Virus record (IMG/VR): IMGVR_UViG_3300032249_000861
Coordinates: 46,026 to 110,025 of that record
Reading direction: 5' to 3' (one strand)
DNA from: a virus
DNA length: 64,000 nucleotides
In this document: positions 27,723 through 36,507 of the stretch, in pieces
How the letters are laid out: every line of letters starts with the position of its first letter
Numbering within the stretch: the first letter of the stretch is position 1
Program-made: the position numbers and the translations under genes
The notes under the pieces: model-generated
Told to the model about the DNA's origin: nothing
The model's input: the letters and a program-made list of their open reading frames with translations, nothing else
Database searches by the model: none

Positions 27723-29915
27723 ATGAATACAGAACAACCATCTTCACAAACTAACTTTGTATCTTTAGCTGATACAACAGAACCAACAAAAGGCCATATC
27801 CAAGATCTATCTGCATCGGTTAAAGGATTAATAAAAAGATTAGAATATAAATATGAAATAGAGGGATTGGGAGCAAATTGGCCATTGGCCATAGTGCCTA
27901 TTTCTGGTACGTTTATTGCCGCTTCAAGAACAGCAGAGATCAAAGTTAAAGCAGTTTTCTGTCCGAGTATTGCTTTGTGTCCTTCTGGCAGTCCTGATGT
28001 TTTAGACTATAGTTCTAATTATAGCTATGGTATTGATAAAACAAAAAATCTACTATTTTCTACAGTTAGAGCTAAAGTGTCTGAAGTAAATTCTAATAGT
28101 GATTTTCTATATAGCGAACCAGTCACACTCTCTTGTTCAAATTGCTTACCTCAAGTTGGTCCGAGAGTTATATTACCGGATACTATGATATTAAATACTG
28201 GCACCAAAAATACTATTACCGTTAGTGGTGTTGCTAGTGGTATCTCTCCTGATATTAGATACTCTTACATATTTAAAGTACTAGATTCTACATGGCCTGT
28301 TGATCTGTATCCTATAAGCGGCACTGCCCAGAGCAATACCAATGAGCTTAAGCTATTTACTCAACTAGTATTTTGTAAAACTTCCGGACTATACGATTCT
28401 GGTATGTGTAGCGATTCAGATAAAAGAGCTACTGTTAGTTTAGAGCTATTGCCGTTGTCAGATGATTTTGAAACAGTGTCTATACTAGCTGTCAACGATA
28501 CTGAAAAATTAGTCAGTAATAATAGTCTAATACATTGTAATAATTGTTTACCCTCAAATCCAAAAATTACTCTACCAGAAACCCTAACATTGAATAGCAG
28601 TACTAAAAATACTATCGCTATTACTGGAACAATAAGTGGAATATCTCCCTACACAAGATACTCTTACGTGTTTAAAACACTAGATACTACTTGGCCAATT
28701 GAACTATATCCCATAAGTGGTACAGCATATACTAATGGTGAAGAGTGTAAAGTTTCCACCCAGGTGGTATTCTGTAAAAATTCTGGATCATATGATTCTG
28801 ATGCTTGCGGTACTATTAAAAGCAAAAGAGCTACTATTAATTTAGAGGTAAGCTCTTTAAATAATGCTATTAAATTAATAAGTAACGATAGTCTAATTTC
28901 ATGTGATAATTGTATATCTTATCCTAAGGTTACTTTACCAGATATTGTCTTATTAGATGATAAAACCCAAAATATCATTACTGTTAGTGGTGTTGCTAGT
29001 GGTATATCCCCAGATATTCGTTACTCATATAGATATAAGGTACTAGATGCCACATGGCCAGTTTCTCTTTATCCTTTGAGCGGAACTATTAAAAGTGCTA
29101 CCGAAGTAGTATCAATACCAAGTCAGTTAGTATTTTGTGAAACATCAGGGAATTACCAAACTGACATGTGTGGCACTCCTAAAGAGAAGAGAGCAACACT
29201 AAGTCTGGAACTAACGCCACTAGCATCAGATACTGAAACAGTATCAATTCTGTCTATTAATAATAGTAAGATTATCAGCAACGACATGATTGCAGAATGT
29301 GACGGTTGTATACTATATCCCAACGTTTCCCTAGTCGCATTATCTTCAAATACCAAAGCTGTTACCTCTGGAGTCATTCCTAATAGCGGAGTAAATCCGG
29401 CTGTGTCAGGATCAGGAGTATCAGCACTTGGAGATTTACAGCAGATGAGTTCTTCTGTACCGACTGTAGGTATAACAACCTCTTCTACCAGTGTCCTACC
29501 AATAAGTACAAATAAGGCTAATAGAATAAATATTGCTGCTTCTATTCAAAATGTAAAAATTAATCGTACCTATAATTATAGTTTAGAAAATATTGACTCT
29601 AATTGGCCGTTGTATGTAGGTTCTATATCTGGTCAAATTACCCCTGTTTCTAGTACCACCACACTAAATTTTGTTGGAGAGTTTTGTCCAGCTCCGTCGG
29701 TATGTCCATCTGGATCATCTGCTGTAATACCATATTCTACAGTTATTAGTCATACTAACTCTTATACATCATCATCATTTAGACTTAAGCTGGTTGACCC
29801 GATCATTACAGGCTCTTATTATAGTAATAACATTAGGGTCTACTGTAGTGACTGCTCTCAGAATTTTGCCCCAACTGTGGTGTCGTCTCAGGTTTCGGAA
29901 AACCCCTCTTGTTAA
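27723..29915 (+). CDS. Cys-repeat virion protein, five repeats
   Basis: 730 aa, starting 3 bases after the previous stop. Nearly all of it is five copies of the Cys repeat. Copies 2-4 are closest to each other (VSGVASGISPDIRYSY, TWPVxLYP[IL]SGT, FCxxSGxYxxxxC, CDNC) and so arose by recent internal duplication. Copy 5 is preceded by a Ser/Val/Gly-rich linker (about residues 540-600). There is no signal peptide; phage tail proteins need none. A multi-domain extended rod is the most likely form. Ligand unknown. Confidence 0.55.
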   Translation: MNTEQPSSQTNFVSLADTTEPTKGHIQDLSASVKGLIKRLEYKYEIEGLGANWPLAIVPISGTFIAASRTAEIKVKAVFCPSIALCPSGSPDVLDYSSNYSYGIDKTKNLLFSTVRAKVSEVNSNSDFLYSEPVTLSCSNCLPQVGPRVILPDTMILNTGTKNTITVSGVASGISPDIRYSYIFKVLDSTWPVDLYPISGTAQSNTNELKLFTQLVFCKTSGLYDSGMCSDSDKRATVSLELLPLSDDFETVSILAVNDTEKLVSNNSLIHCNNCLPSNPKITLPETLTLNSSTKNTIAITGTISGISPYTRYSYVFKTLDTTWPIELYPISGTAYTNGEECKVSTQVVFCKNSGSYDSDACGTIKSKRATINLEVSSLNNAIKLISNDSLISCDNCISYPKVTLPDIVLLDDKTQNIITVSGVASGISPDIRYSYRYKVLDATWPVSLYPLSGTIKSATEVVSIPSQLVFCETSGNYQTDMCGTPKEKRATLSLELTPLASDTETVSILSINNSKIISNDMIAECDGCILYPNVSLVALSSNTKAVTSGVIPNSGVNPAVSGSGVSALGDLQQMSSSVPTVGITTSSTSVLPISTNKANRINIAASIQNVKINRTYNYSLENIDSNWPLYVGSISGQITPVSSTTTLNFVGEFCPAPSVCPSGSSAVIPYSTVISHTNSYTSSSFRLKLVDPIITGSYYSNNIRVYCSDCSQNFAPTVVSSQVSENPSC

Positions 29916-29933
29916 ATAAATAAGGTATATATA

Positions 29934-32249
29934 ATGTCAAATGTTAAAAGCATAGGAATTAAAGTTAGTGGCTTAAGTCCACTAGAAACATATAATTATC
30001 AATTTTCTAATAAGGGCGGAAACTGGCCTGTAAGAGTATCTCCAATTTCTGGAATATTCAAGCCTAATTCTCTAGATAATGTATATGAAATTAGATCCTA
30101 TGTAGAATTTTGTCCCACCACAGGCTTATGTCCAGCAACAGACCCAAATGTTCTGTACAATGCCCCGCCAGTGGACGTTAATTCTGGTGCGTCTGTTGAT
30201 AGAACAGCATTATATTCTGTGGTAGGGTTGTCTGTTACTTCTCACACAACATCAGAAAATGTTTTAGAAAATCAAACACTAGTACAATGCGATAACTGTT
30301 TGCCAAACATTACTCTAGCTACTGAAGAAACTATATTATTGAATGATTCTTCATTAAATACCAAACAAATAGCTACTTCTGTTAATGGCTTAATTCCAAA
30401 TCAAATATATAACTATGAATTTTCTGCTATTGATAGTAATTGGCCAATAAGAATATCTCCTAGAACAGGATCTATAAGATCAGCATCTGATTCTGCAACT
30501 ATTAGATCCTTAATAACAGTATGTAATAGTGCTGATGATTGTGTAAATTCACTGGAATATAATCCTACTCAAAATTGTGATATCGGACAAAATCCTTTTG
30601 CTGCCATTAAATTAACGATAACTCCAGAAGGGGGTTATCAGTCTCCAGTATCTTCTGATTTTACTGTTGTTTGCGAAGATTGTATTCCAAAATTATCTCT
30701 AGTATTACCATCAACAATACAATTAGATAGAATATCAAAAAATAAAACTTCTATGAATATGGTAGCATCTAATTTAAAAATTGGAAAACAATATGTATAT
30801 AAGATTAATAGTGTAGATGCTAATTGGCCAGCAATTGTTACCCCAATGAGTGGGAAATTAACAGCACACTATGATCGTATGGATATTCCAGTTAAAGTTA
30901 CTCTTTGTTCTTCCACAGGACTATGTCCATCAAATAATCAAGACGTTATAGATTATAGTATAGATGATACTTGTTTATTAAATTATTCTAATCTAGATAG
31001 ATTTGTCAGGTTTAATGCGGATATTTCCGCAGATAATTGTGTGGAGTCATTAGATAGAGTTTATAGTAATGATGTCCTTATTAGCTGCGTAGACTGCTTA
31101 CCAAAAGTCAAAGTCTACATCCCTAATACTACATTATTATCTTCAGACTCTACTACAAATGTAACTATTTTTAATGCTGACTTAACTGATCTTACGCCCA
31201 GACAACAATATGAGTACAAATTTAAATCAGTAGATGGCAATTGGCCTATCTTAATATCTCCAATAAGTGGAACAATAGTATCAGACAGTACTAGTGCAAG
31301 CATATCATCAAGACTAACATTTTGCAGATCAACTGGATTGTGTGATGGGGTAGATAATTTACTAGATTATACATATGATACTAGTAGCTTATACACAGAG
31401 GGACTAGAAAGATATGGATCTATAGTTTTAGAAGTTAATCCAACGGATTGTTTCGATATGTCTAAGAGTACTAGCAATACTATGTTGGTTAGATGCGACA
31501 ATTGTCTGCCAAACCCGACCTTGACCCATCAAACCAATTCATCAACATTATCTGTGCCAGGAGTCAGTCGCTATCAGCTCTCAACGTCTGCACAAAATTT
31601 GATTGTTGGTGAAACATATAGGTACAATATCAATTATATAGACAGCAACTGGCCAACCATAGTATCAAAACAATCTGGACAATTCGTTGCTGTTGCTGCT
31701 AATAAAAACATAACAACAGAACTACAGTTTTGTTTTCCTAGCGGAACCTGTTCGCAAAATCCAATAGACGTGATGCCATATAGAGTAAGTCCGATTACCA
31801 GCAACACAAATAAATATGCAATTATTAATTTATCTATAACAGATATTACTAGCAATAATACTCCTGTTATTAGTGATGATTTTTCTCTAACTTGTTCTAA
31901 TTGCTTACCAGACATTAATTACACTATAGCCTTCTCTGGTAGCCCAACTCTAGTATTACCAAGCAACTGCTGTTCTGGTAATCAGGTTATGAGAGTTAAT
32001 ATTGGTGGTGCTGTGCCTGGAGATATACACAATTATGTATTATCTTCATCAACACCGAACGTGTCTTTTATGCCATCAACTGGTCAGATCGTCTTTAAGC
32101 AAGGGGGGTCTGGAACAATTATTAGTATGATGAGCACAGCACTAAGTGACCAAACATCAGCTATAGCACAATGCAAGCTGACTAATATTAGTTCAAACAT
32201 AGAAGCTGTTGACTTTTTGGTTATAAAATGTGGATCCAGTGCTTGCTAA
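29934..32249 (+). CDS. Cys-repeat virion protein, five repeats plus a degenerate C-terminal one
   Basis: 771 aa; AAGG ribosome site. It starts directly with the first repeat (VSGLSPLETYNYQF, NWPVRVSPISG, FCPTTGLCP) and carries five full copies closed by CDNCLP, CEDCIP, CVDCLP, CDNCLP and CSNCLP. A final domain of about 110 residues lacks the WP but keeps Cys residues (NCCSGN, KCGSSAC). Repeat spacing is 128-139 residues. Together with the two genes before it this gives the phage a set of homologous rod-like proteins of different length, a common plan for nested fibres. The function is inferred from position only. Confidence 0.55.
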   Translation: MSNVKSIGIKVSGLSPLETYNYQFSNKGGNWPVRVSPISGIFKPNSLDNVYEIRSYVEFCPTTGLCPATDPNVLYNAPPVDVNSGASVDRTALYSVVGLSVTSHTTSENVLENQTLVQCDNCLPNITLATEETILLNDSSLNTKQIATSVNGLIPNQIYNYEFSAIDSNWPIRISPRTGSIRSASDSATIRSLITVCNSADDCVNSLEYNPTQNCDIGQNPFAAIKLTITPEGGYQSPVSSDFTVVCEDCIPKLSLVLPSTIQLDRISKNKTSMNMVASNLKIGKQYVYKINSVDANWPAIVTPMSGKLTAHYDRMDIPVKVTLCSSTGLCPSNNQDVIDYSIDDTCLLNYSNLDRFVRFNADISADNCVESLDRVYSNDVLISCVDCLPKVKVYIPNTTLLSSDSTTNVTIFNADLTDLTPRQQYEYKFKSVDGNWPILISPISGTIVSDSTSASISSRLTFCRSTGLCDGVDNLLDYTYDTSSLYTEGLERYGSIVLEVNPTDCFDMSKSTSNTMLVRCDNCLPNPTLTHQTNSSTLSVPGVSRYQLSTSAQNLIVGETYRYNINYIDSNWPTIVSKQSGQFVAVAANKNITTELQFCFPSGTCSQNPIDVMPYRVSPITSNTNKYAIINLSITDITSNNTPVISDDFSLTCSNCLPDINYTIAFSGSPTLVLPSNCCSGNQVMRVNIGGAVPGDIHNYVLSSSTPNVSFMPSTGQIVFKQGGSGTIISMMSTALSDQTSAIAQCKLTNISSNIEAVDFLVIKCGSSAC

Positions 32250-32268
32250 ATCTAAGATATAAGAGGAT

Positions 32269-35200
32269 TTGATAATGCTAGATATTATAGGACTAAATAC
32301 TGCCAACTATAAAAATTGTGTAGAGTGGAGATATTTACCTGGAGACTTAACAACCGTTGGCTATAATGGTGGTCCTAGTTCATATTATACTTATGATCAG
32401 TCTGGTAATGTATGGGAATGGACAGATAGTTTAGATACTATTACATACAATAATACTGATTATTATTATCGAAAAATCCGTGGCGGGTCTTTTAAAGAGA
32501 GTGCTCAAAAATTAAGTTCATTATATAATCATAGTAGATATGTTAGTGATCAACCAGATTCTGATAATGGTCTGGTTCTGAAAGATGATGTAGGCTTTAG
32601 GGTTGTATCAAGAACTAATCCCTTGTCTCTTTCTTATTTTGTAACTGTTTCTGATCCTGGTAATCAGCCTTTAGTTTTAACCGAAGACTATGCTGGATCA
32701 TATGGTTCTGTTGATTATGAATATGCAATTAGTCAATTAGAAATTACTAATGATGATTATGTGATGTTTTTAAATGCTGTTGACCCAAATGGCTCTAGAA
32801 CCCAATTGTCTCCAACATCTAATACTTATGGTCAGCCAACAGCCAACAATCAGAATATTCTATATCATTTTTATATGTCGTCTGATCCTAGAGGTGGGAT
32901 TGACTTTAATCCTGGAGAAGCTGTAGGTAGAAAATATTTTTCCAAAAATAATACTGGAAATAAACCCGTTAATTTTATTACATGGTATATGGCAGCTAGT
33001 TATTGTAACTGGCTACACAATAAAGTCTCGGATCCAAATACTACAACCACCAATAGTGGAGCATATAATTTATCTTTGGACGACAACTTAATAGTACGTG
33101 ATCCAAATAGTTATTATAGTTTACCTTCGGATGATGAGTGGTTTAAAGCAGCTTATTATAAGGGAGGGTCCGCCGATGCAGGATACTGGACATATGCAAC
33201 AGGTTCCGATGATGCTCCATCGTGTATTGATATTGATGAAAATGGAATAGGTCCATGGCAAAAATCACAAGATTATGTTAATATATCCTTAAAAAATCTC
33301 AATATTGGACACTCCTATACTGTCTCATTCTCCGTCTCTAAGAACTCTCTATATTCAGTAGAATTAGACAAAAGCGAATATACATTCATAGCTTCTGCTA
33401 TAACAGAAAATGTTTTAATATGTGTTACTAAGTATTTGGTAGTTGATTTTTGTATAGTAACATCAACATTATTTAATAATACAACAAATACTATTGAATC
33501 TGTAGAACCAACAGTCATACAATGTTCTTCAAGAAATGTTTGCAAACTAACTAGAACTCCTACTCCAACAAAAACTGTTACTCCAACACCAGCAGCAAGT
33601 CAGAGTCCTACTCCAACAACAACTCCTACTCCTACGATAACTCCAACAATAACACCAACAATCACAGTTACCTCAACTGCTACTCCAACAGTAACCAGAA
33701 CAGCAACGCAGACCCCGTCTCTTACAGCTTCTGAAACTGCTACTCCGACAGCCACAAGAACATCCACTCCAACACCCACGCCTACAATTACTGTAACAAG
33801 AACAGTTACCCCGTCTATTACTGCCACAGCTTCATTAACTCCAACTATAACAGTAACAAGAAGCGAAACACCTACTCCAACAGTAACCAAAACAACAACA
33901 CCAACACCAGCAGCTAGTCAAACACCAACGCCAACCGTTACTCCAACAATAACAGCATCTAGAACGCCAACCGCTACAGTTACTCCAACAATCACCATTA
34001 CTCCTAGTATTACTATAACCAGAAGCTCAACTCCAACGCCAACAGTTACTCGAACAAGTACTGCTACTCCTACGGTAACACCATCGGTAACGACCTCATT
34101 AACTCCGACTATAACAGTAACTAGCACAAATACAAGAACACCAACACCAACAAGAACAACAACACCAACAGTTACTCCAACATTGACCCCTACTCCATCA
34201 AGACCTTTTGCTTTTGTCAGCACATGGAATACATTAAGTACTAGCACTGGTAGTAGTGGGTCTAATCAAATTAGACTACCATTAATATTAGGAGGAACTT
34301 ATAATTTTACTGTTAATTGGGGAGATGGAACTAGTAATAATATAACTTCTTGGAACCAAACCGAGACAACTCATACATATACTAGTACTGGTAGTAAAAC
34401 TATAACTATTACTGGAACTATCAAAGGATGGGAATTTAATAATAGTGGAGATAGATTAAAGATTACTAATATTAGTAATTGGGGTCCGGTAGATCTGCAT
34501 GTGGCTGGCAGTTCCAGAAACTTTAGTGGTTGTGCTAATTTAAATATTACTACTGGAGGATCTCCAGGTATGCCAGTTCTTTGTACTGGCATGTTTGAGG
34601 GTTGTAGTGCTCTTGTTGGAGTTGGTATTAACGATTTTAATATGGCGAATGTAATCAATACTTCATATATGTTCTCTTCTTGTCCATTCTTTAACGCTCC
34701 AATTAATAATTGGAATACTAGTAACATAACCAATATGAGTGGCATGTTCTTTGGAGCTACTAGCTTTAATCAGCAAATAGGAACTTGGAATACTAGTAAG
34801 GTTACTAATATGAGCAGCATGTTTAATGGGGCTGCAAGTTTTAATCAGCCATTAAATACTTGGAATACTTCAGCAGTTACTAATATGAGTAGTATGTTTG
34901 CCAATACGGGCCAGTATAATCAAAGCATGAGTAGTTGGGACACCAGTAAGGTTACTAATATGAGTAGCATGTTTTTAAACGCTCTTGCTATGGACCAGGA
35001 CATTAGCATGTGGAATATATCTTTGGTAACGTCTATGGATGTAATCTTAAGAGGTGCAGTTAAGTTTAGTCAAACCAATTACCATGCTTTACTTAATTCT
35101 TGGGGTAATGGTACTACACCTACTCAAAATAACATTAATTTTACTGTTGATCAAGAATATTCCTCAACAAATGCTACAATAGTAAGCAGAAGACTATATT

Positions 35201-36060
35201 TAATAAATAATAGGGGTTGGAATATTATTGATCATGGTAATGAAACTAGTATGATATTAAAATATAATAATACTAACGATAGTAGATATAATGTTAATAG
35301 TGGTTGGTATAGCACTAATGAATTCTTTACTATACTTAGGCCAACAGCAAACGATACCATAGTAGAAGTTAACTGGGGAAATGGACAAAATTTTGTATAT
35401 AATATAGGCAACAACGTATTAGCAGGAGTCTATGCTCCTGCTTATTCTACAAATACTACATATACTATTAGAATAACAAAAAGAAGTGGGTCTGGAAATA
35501 TTCGACTGTCTCCTTTTCAATTTTATAATTATGGCGCTAGTTACGGTAACCCACAGTATTATACTCCATTTCAAAATAGCGTAACTTCCATAGATAGATT
35601 TGGAAGTAACATCATCCTTAGCGATAACGGAAGTCATTTTGCTTATTATTACAATCTTGTTTCGGTGTCAAATATAGATGCGCCAATCAATCCACCAGAC
35701 AATTCCTATCGTAATATCTTTCTTGGTTGTTCAAAGTTTGTTGGAACTGGTTTGAACAATTGGAATACTAGCTCTATAACTGATATGTATGCTGCATTTC
35801 AGAATAATACTAGTTTCACTTTTGATTTGAGAAACTGGAATTTATCTAATGTTGCAAATATGGATTATATGCTAACTGGCGCTAATAATTTTGGTACGAC
35901 AAACTATAGTAATCTGTTAATATATTTAAATGATAATAATATTAAAAGTAATGTTCCTTTAAGAAGTAGTTCTAGATATTTTAACCAAGCCAGCGTAATT
36001 TCTGCTAGAGCTAGTTTAGTATCAAGAGGATGGACTATTATAGATAGCGGAGCAATATAA
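32269..36060 (+). CDS. Adhesin-like virion protein: permuted FGE/lectin domain, Thr-Pro stalk and BspA/DUF285 repeats
   Basis: 1263 aa; strong AGAGGA ribosome site. Residues about 10-115 match the C-half of FGE-sulfatase/lectin-like domains (TYDQSGNVWEWTDS, KIRGGSF, DVGFRVVS), and residues about 120-315 match the N-half (ISQLEITNDDYVMFLNAV, NWLHNKVS, SLPSDDEWFKAAYY), so the order is permuted. Residues about 320-425 resemble a degenerate Cys repeat. Residues 428-646 are a Thr/Pro/Ser/Val stalk of TPTPTVT type. A PKD-like NWGDGT part follows (about 683), then BspA-type DUF285 repeats (NWNTSNITNMSGMF and four similar, residues about 774-925) and a second, shorter DUF285 part (about 1153-1205). 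DUF285 proteins are bacterial surface adhesins. Probable receptor-binding spike on a flexible stalk. Confidence 0.65.
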   Translation: MIMLDIIGLNTANYKNCVEWRYLPGDLTTVGYNGGPSSYYTYDQSGNVWEWTDSLDTITYNNTDYYYRKIRGGSFKESAQKLSSLYNHSRYVSDQPDSDNGLVLKDDVGFRVVSRTNPLSLSYFVTVSDPGNQPLVLTEDYAGSYGSVDYEYAISQLEITNDDYVMFLNAVDPNGSRTQLSPTSNTYGQPTANNQNILYHFYMSSDPRGGIDFNPGEAVGRKYFSKNNTGNKPVNFITWYMAASYCNWLHNKVSDPNTTTTNSGAYNLSLDDNLIVRDPNSYYSLPSDDEWFKAAYYKGGSADAGYWTYATGSDDAPSCIDIDENGIGPWQKSQDYVNISLKNLNIGHSYTVSFSVSKNSLYSVELDKSEYTFIASAITENVLICVTKYLVVDFCIVTSTLFNNTTNTIESVEPTVIQCSSRNVCKLTRTPTPTKTVTPTPAASQSPTPTTTPTPTITPTITPTITVTSTATPTVTRTATQTPSLTASETATPTATRTSTPTPTPTITVTRTVTPSITATASLTPTITVTRSETPTPTVTKTTTPTPAASQTPTPTVTPTITASRTPTATVTPTITITPSITITRSSTPTPTVTRTSTATPTVTPSVTTSLTPTITVTSTNTRTPTPTRTTTPTVTPTLTPTPSRPFAFVSTWNTLSTSTGSSGSNQIRLPLILGGTYNFTVNWGDGTSNNITSWNQTETTHTYTSTGSKTITITGTIKGWEFNNSGDRLKITNISNWGPVDLHVAGSSRNFSGCANLNITTGGSPGMPVLCTGMFEGCSALVGVGINDFNMANVINTSYMFSSCPFFNAPINNWNTSNITNMSGMFFGATSFNQQIGTWNTSKVTNMSSMFNGAASFNQPLNTWNTSAVTNMSSMFANTGQYNQSMSSWDTSKVTNMSSMFLNALAMDQDISMWNISLVTSMDVILRGAVKFSQTNYHALLNSWGNGTTPTQNNINFTVDQEYSSTNATIVSRRLYLINNRGWNIIDHGNETSMILKYNNTNDSRYNVNSGWYSTNEFFTILRPTANDTIVEVNWGNGQNFVYNIGNNVLAGVYAPAYSTNTTYTIRITKRSGSGNIRLSPFQFYNYGASYGNPQYYTPFQNSVTSIDRFGSNIILSDNGSHFAYYYNLVSVSNIDAPINPPDNSYRNIFLGCSKFVGTGLNNWNTSSITDMYAAFQNNTSFTFDLRNWNLSNVANMDYMLTGANNFGTTNYSNLLIYLNDNNIKSNVPLRSSSRYFNQASVISARASLVSRGWTIIDSGAI
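33550..34204 (+). repeat. Thr-Pro-rich stalk
   Basis: About 218 codons of almost only Thr, Pro, Val, Ile, Ser, Ala and occasional Arg, in degenerate TPTPTVTPTIT-type units. The DNA is a low-complexity run of ACT/ACA and CCA/CCT codons, liable to length change by slippage. Its antisense strand is also open by composition alone. Likely a rigid, extended, possibly glycosylated linker. Confidence 0.75.
34588..35040 (+). repeat. BspA/DUF285-type repeats
   Basis: Five tandem units of about 24 residues with core [FW]NTS-x-[VI]-TNMSSMF and an upstream FNQ. This is the signature of the BspA-like/Mycoplasma lipoprotein repeat (PF03382, DUF285). In bacteria these beta-solenoid repeats are surface adhesion modules. 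Finding them on a phage virion gene suggests a host-binding or mimicry role. Confidence 0.75.
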
Positions 36061-36506
36061 TGAAACTAATTAATAATACTAATAAACACATATACTATTA
36101 TATCTCACAAGACCAAAGTTATGGATTCTTGAATTTTGGACAACAACTAGAAACAAACAGAAATGTTGTTTCTTTTTTATCGGCTGAAGAATGGAAAAAT
36201 CATATTAATACTACACTAGGAACAGACACTTGGCTGAACGAAAATTTAAAAAAGGAACTAGAAGAGCAAAGTAAAGATACAGCAAAACATAGCGATGTTG
36301 GATATTTAACAGCTTACAACTTTAGACTACCAGTAAATGAAGAAACCGATTCTAAGCTTAATCAACTATTATCGTCCAACACAGATCCTGTGAGAATAAC
36401 TGCTATGTCGGGTGACGTTTATACTTTAAGCAAAGATAATCTAGTATCTTTAATTGATCAATATACAAAAGACAAACCCTTATATCTAGCTATGGTAGAG
36501 AAATAA
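36060..36506 (+). CDS. Small protein between two FGE/lectin-domain genes, unknown
   Basis: 148 aa. Its ATG overlaps the previous stop by one base (TAATG), implying coupled translation. A beta-rich N-terminus (HIYYYISQDQSYGFL) is followed by a helical region (WLNENLKKELEEQSKD) and a mixed C-terminus. There is no transmembrane segment or known motif. Its place directly between two stalked lectin-like proteins suggests a chaperone or assembly factor for them, as small proteins in this position often are for phage fibres, but that is inference from context only. Confidence 0.5.
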   Translation: MKLINNTNKHIYYYISQDQSYGFLNFGQQLETNRNVVSFLSAEEWKNHINTTLGTDTWLNENLKKELEEQSKDTAKHSDVGYLTAYNFRLPVNEETDSKLNQLLSSNTDPVRITAMSGDVYTLSKDNLVSLIDQYTKDKPLYLAMVEK

Positions 36507-36507
36507 T

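Larger units (their letters stand above)
26960..32249 (+). repeat. Cys-containing protein repeat array across three genes
   Basis: About 12 clear copies and one degenerate copy of a 120-140 residue unit lie in the three genes that follow one another. The signature is YxYxFKxxDxNWPxxxxPxSGxI, then an FCxxTGxC-type pair (in three copies the second Cys is further away, C-x10-C), and a closing CxNCLP. Trp codons of successive copies lie near 27025, 27440, 27880, 28290, 28690, 29052, 29603, 30022, 30440, 30823, 31241 and 31648. The last copy (about 31900-32249) lacks the WP and keeps only scattered cysteines. Confidence 0.7.

Noticed and set aside
33600-34247. Val/Gly-rich open frames opposite the Thr-Pro stalk
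   Set aside because: Pure low-complexity mirror of ACN/CCN codons; the same artefact appears opposite the second stalk at 37356-37763.
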